Positions 5,651 through 5,830 of a stretch of DNA of 5,830 nt are shown piece after piece. Origin of the DNA: Betaproteobacteria bacterium. GTDB lineage: Bacteria; Pseudomonadota; Gammaproteobacteria; Burkholderiales; SG8-39. The notes beneath the pieces were generated by a model. The model saw nothing but the letters and a program-made list of their open reading frames with translations, searched no databases and was not told the DNA's origin. The position numbers were made by a program, and so were the translations under genes. Numbering within the stretch: the stretch's first letter is position 1; every line of letters begins with the position of its first letter. The stretch lies in contig JAOUFA010000247.1 in assembly GCA_029858545.1 (NCBI GenBank), positions 1-5,830 of the forward strand, given 5' to 3'.

Positions 5651-5830
5651 ATGGAATCGCTCACGCTCAAGGAACACAAGGCGCTGTTGAACGATCTCCA
5701 CAAACAGTTGGAGGGCAACCGAAAGGCGATCGACGATGCCCTCGAAACGCTCACCGACCTGATCGACGCGTCCGAAGGCAGGATGTGGCTGGCGCGGATC
5801 AAGGAGTTGCGCGCCCGCTATGTCGTCGTG
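5651..5830 (+). CDS. Small helical protein of unknown function, N-terminal part (runs off window)
   Basis: An ATG 9 nt after the chemoreceptor stop opens a frame of 60 codons that stays open to the window edge. The sequence starts MESLTLKEHKALLNDLHKQL and continues highly charged, with Leu/Ile spacing typical of amphipathic helices or a short coiled coil and no signal peptide or membrane segment. I do not recognise the family. Only a weak Shine-Dalgarno sequence precedes the ATG, and the short gap suggests translational coupling to the receptor. It could be a chemotaxis accessory protein, but that rests on position alone. Confidence 0.6.
   Translation, partial: MESLTLKEHKALLNDLHKQLEGNRKAIDDALETLTDLIDASEGRMWLARIKELRARYVVV

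Noticed and set aside
4718..5701. A 327-codon minus-strand open frame opposite the receptor signalling domain
   Set aside because: It mirrors the repetitive coiled-coil coding sequence, has low-complexity Arg/Leu/Gly composition, and lacks any motif.

Overview
The window is GC-rich and densely coding. It reads as chromosomal DNA from a Gram-negative proteobacterium, most likely a betaproteobacterium or a related gammaproteobacterium. The support is an outer-membrane Omp85-type beta-barrel, a twin-arginine (Tat) export signal, and a chemoreceptor whose HAMP region begins with the Leu-Gly-Gly-Glu-Pro-Glu-Tyr stretch common in betaproteobacterial receptors. I see no tRNA, rRNA, CRISPR array, insertion sequence or phage gene.

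Layout. (1) Positions 1-632, plus strand: the C-terminal part of an outer-membrane barrel protein of the BamA/TamA/D15 surface-antigen type; its start lies outside the window. (2) Positions 646-3062, minus strand, convergent with the first gene: a two-gene two-component operon. An OmpR-family response regulator (2334-3062) comes first, followed by a soluble PAS-GAF histidine kinase (646-2337). The two overlap by 4 bases in a TTGA start/stop junction. (3) Positions 3063-3241: a divergent intergenic region with two operator-like elements, namely three GTTAC repeats spaced exactly 10 bp apart and a centred interrupted palindrome. (4) Positions 3242-5830, plus strand: a Tat-exported, compact beta-carbonic-anhydrase-like protein, a 574-residue methyl-accepting chemotaxis protein, and the first 60 codons of a small helical protein of unknown function that starts 9 nt after the receptor's stop.

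How the genes may work together. The kinase has no membrane segment, so it should sense a cytoplasmic signal and phosphorylate Asp59 of the regulator. The helically phased repeats next to the regulator's start are the kind of site OmpR-family proteins bind, so the regulator may control itself and possibly the divergent gene set. In that set, a periplasmic carbonic-anhydrase-like protein sits directly upstream of a chemoreceptor with a periplasmic sensor domain. This suggests, without proving, that the receptor responds to a CO2, bicarbonate or pH-related cue. The receptor signalling domain looks like the 34-heptad class and ends in a candidate CheR/CheB docking pentapeptide.

Limits: all family assignments come from motifs read by eye. 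Comparisons with FixL, Tsr and E. coli Can rely on remembered sequences, and no searches or structure predictions were run.
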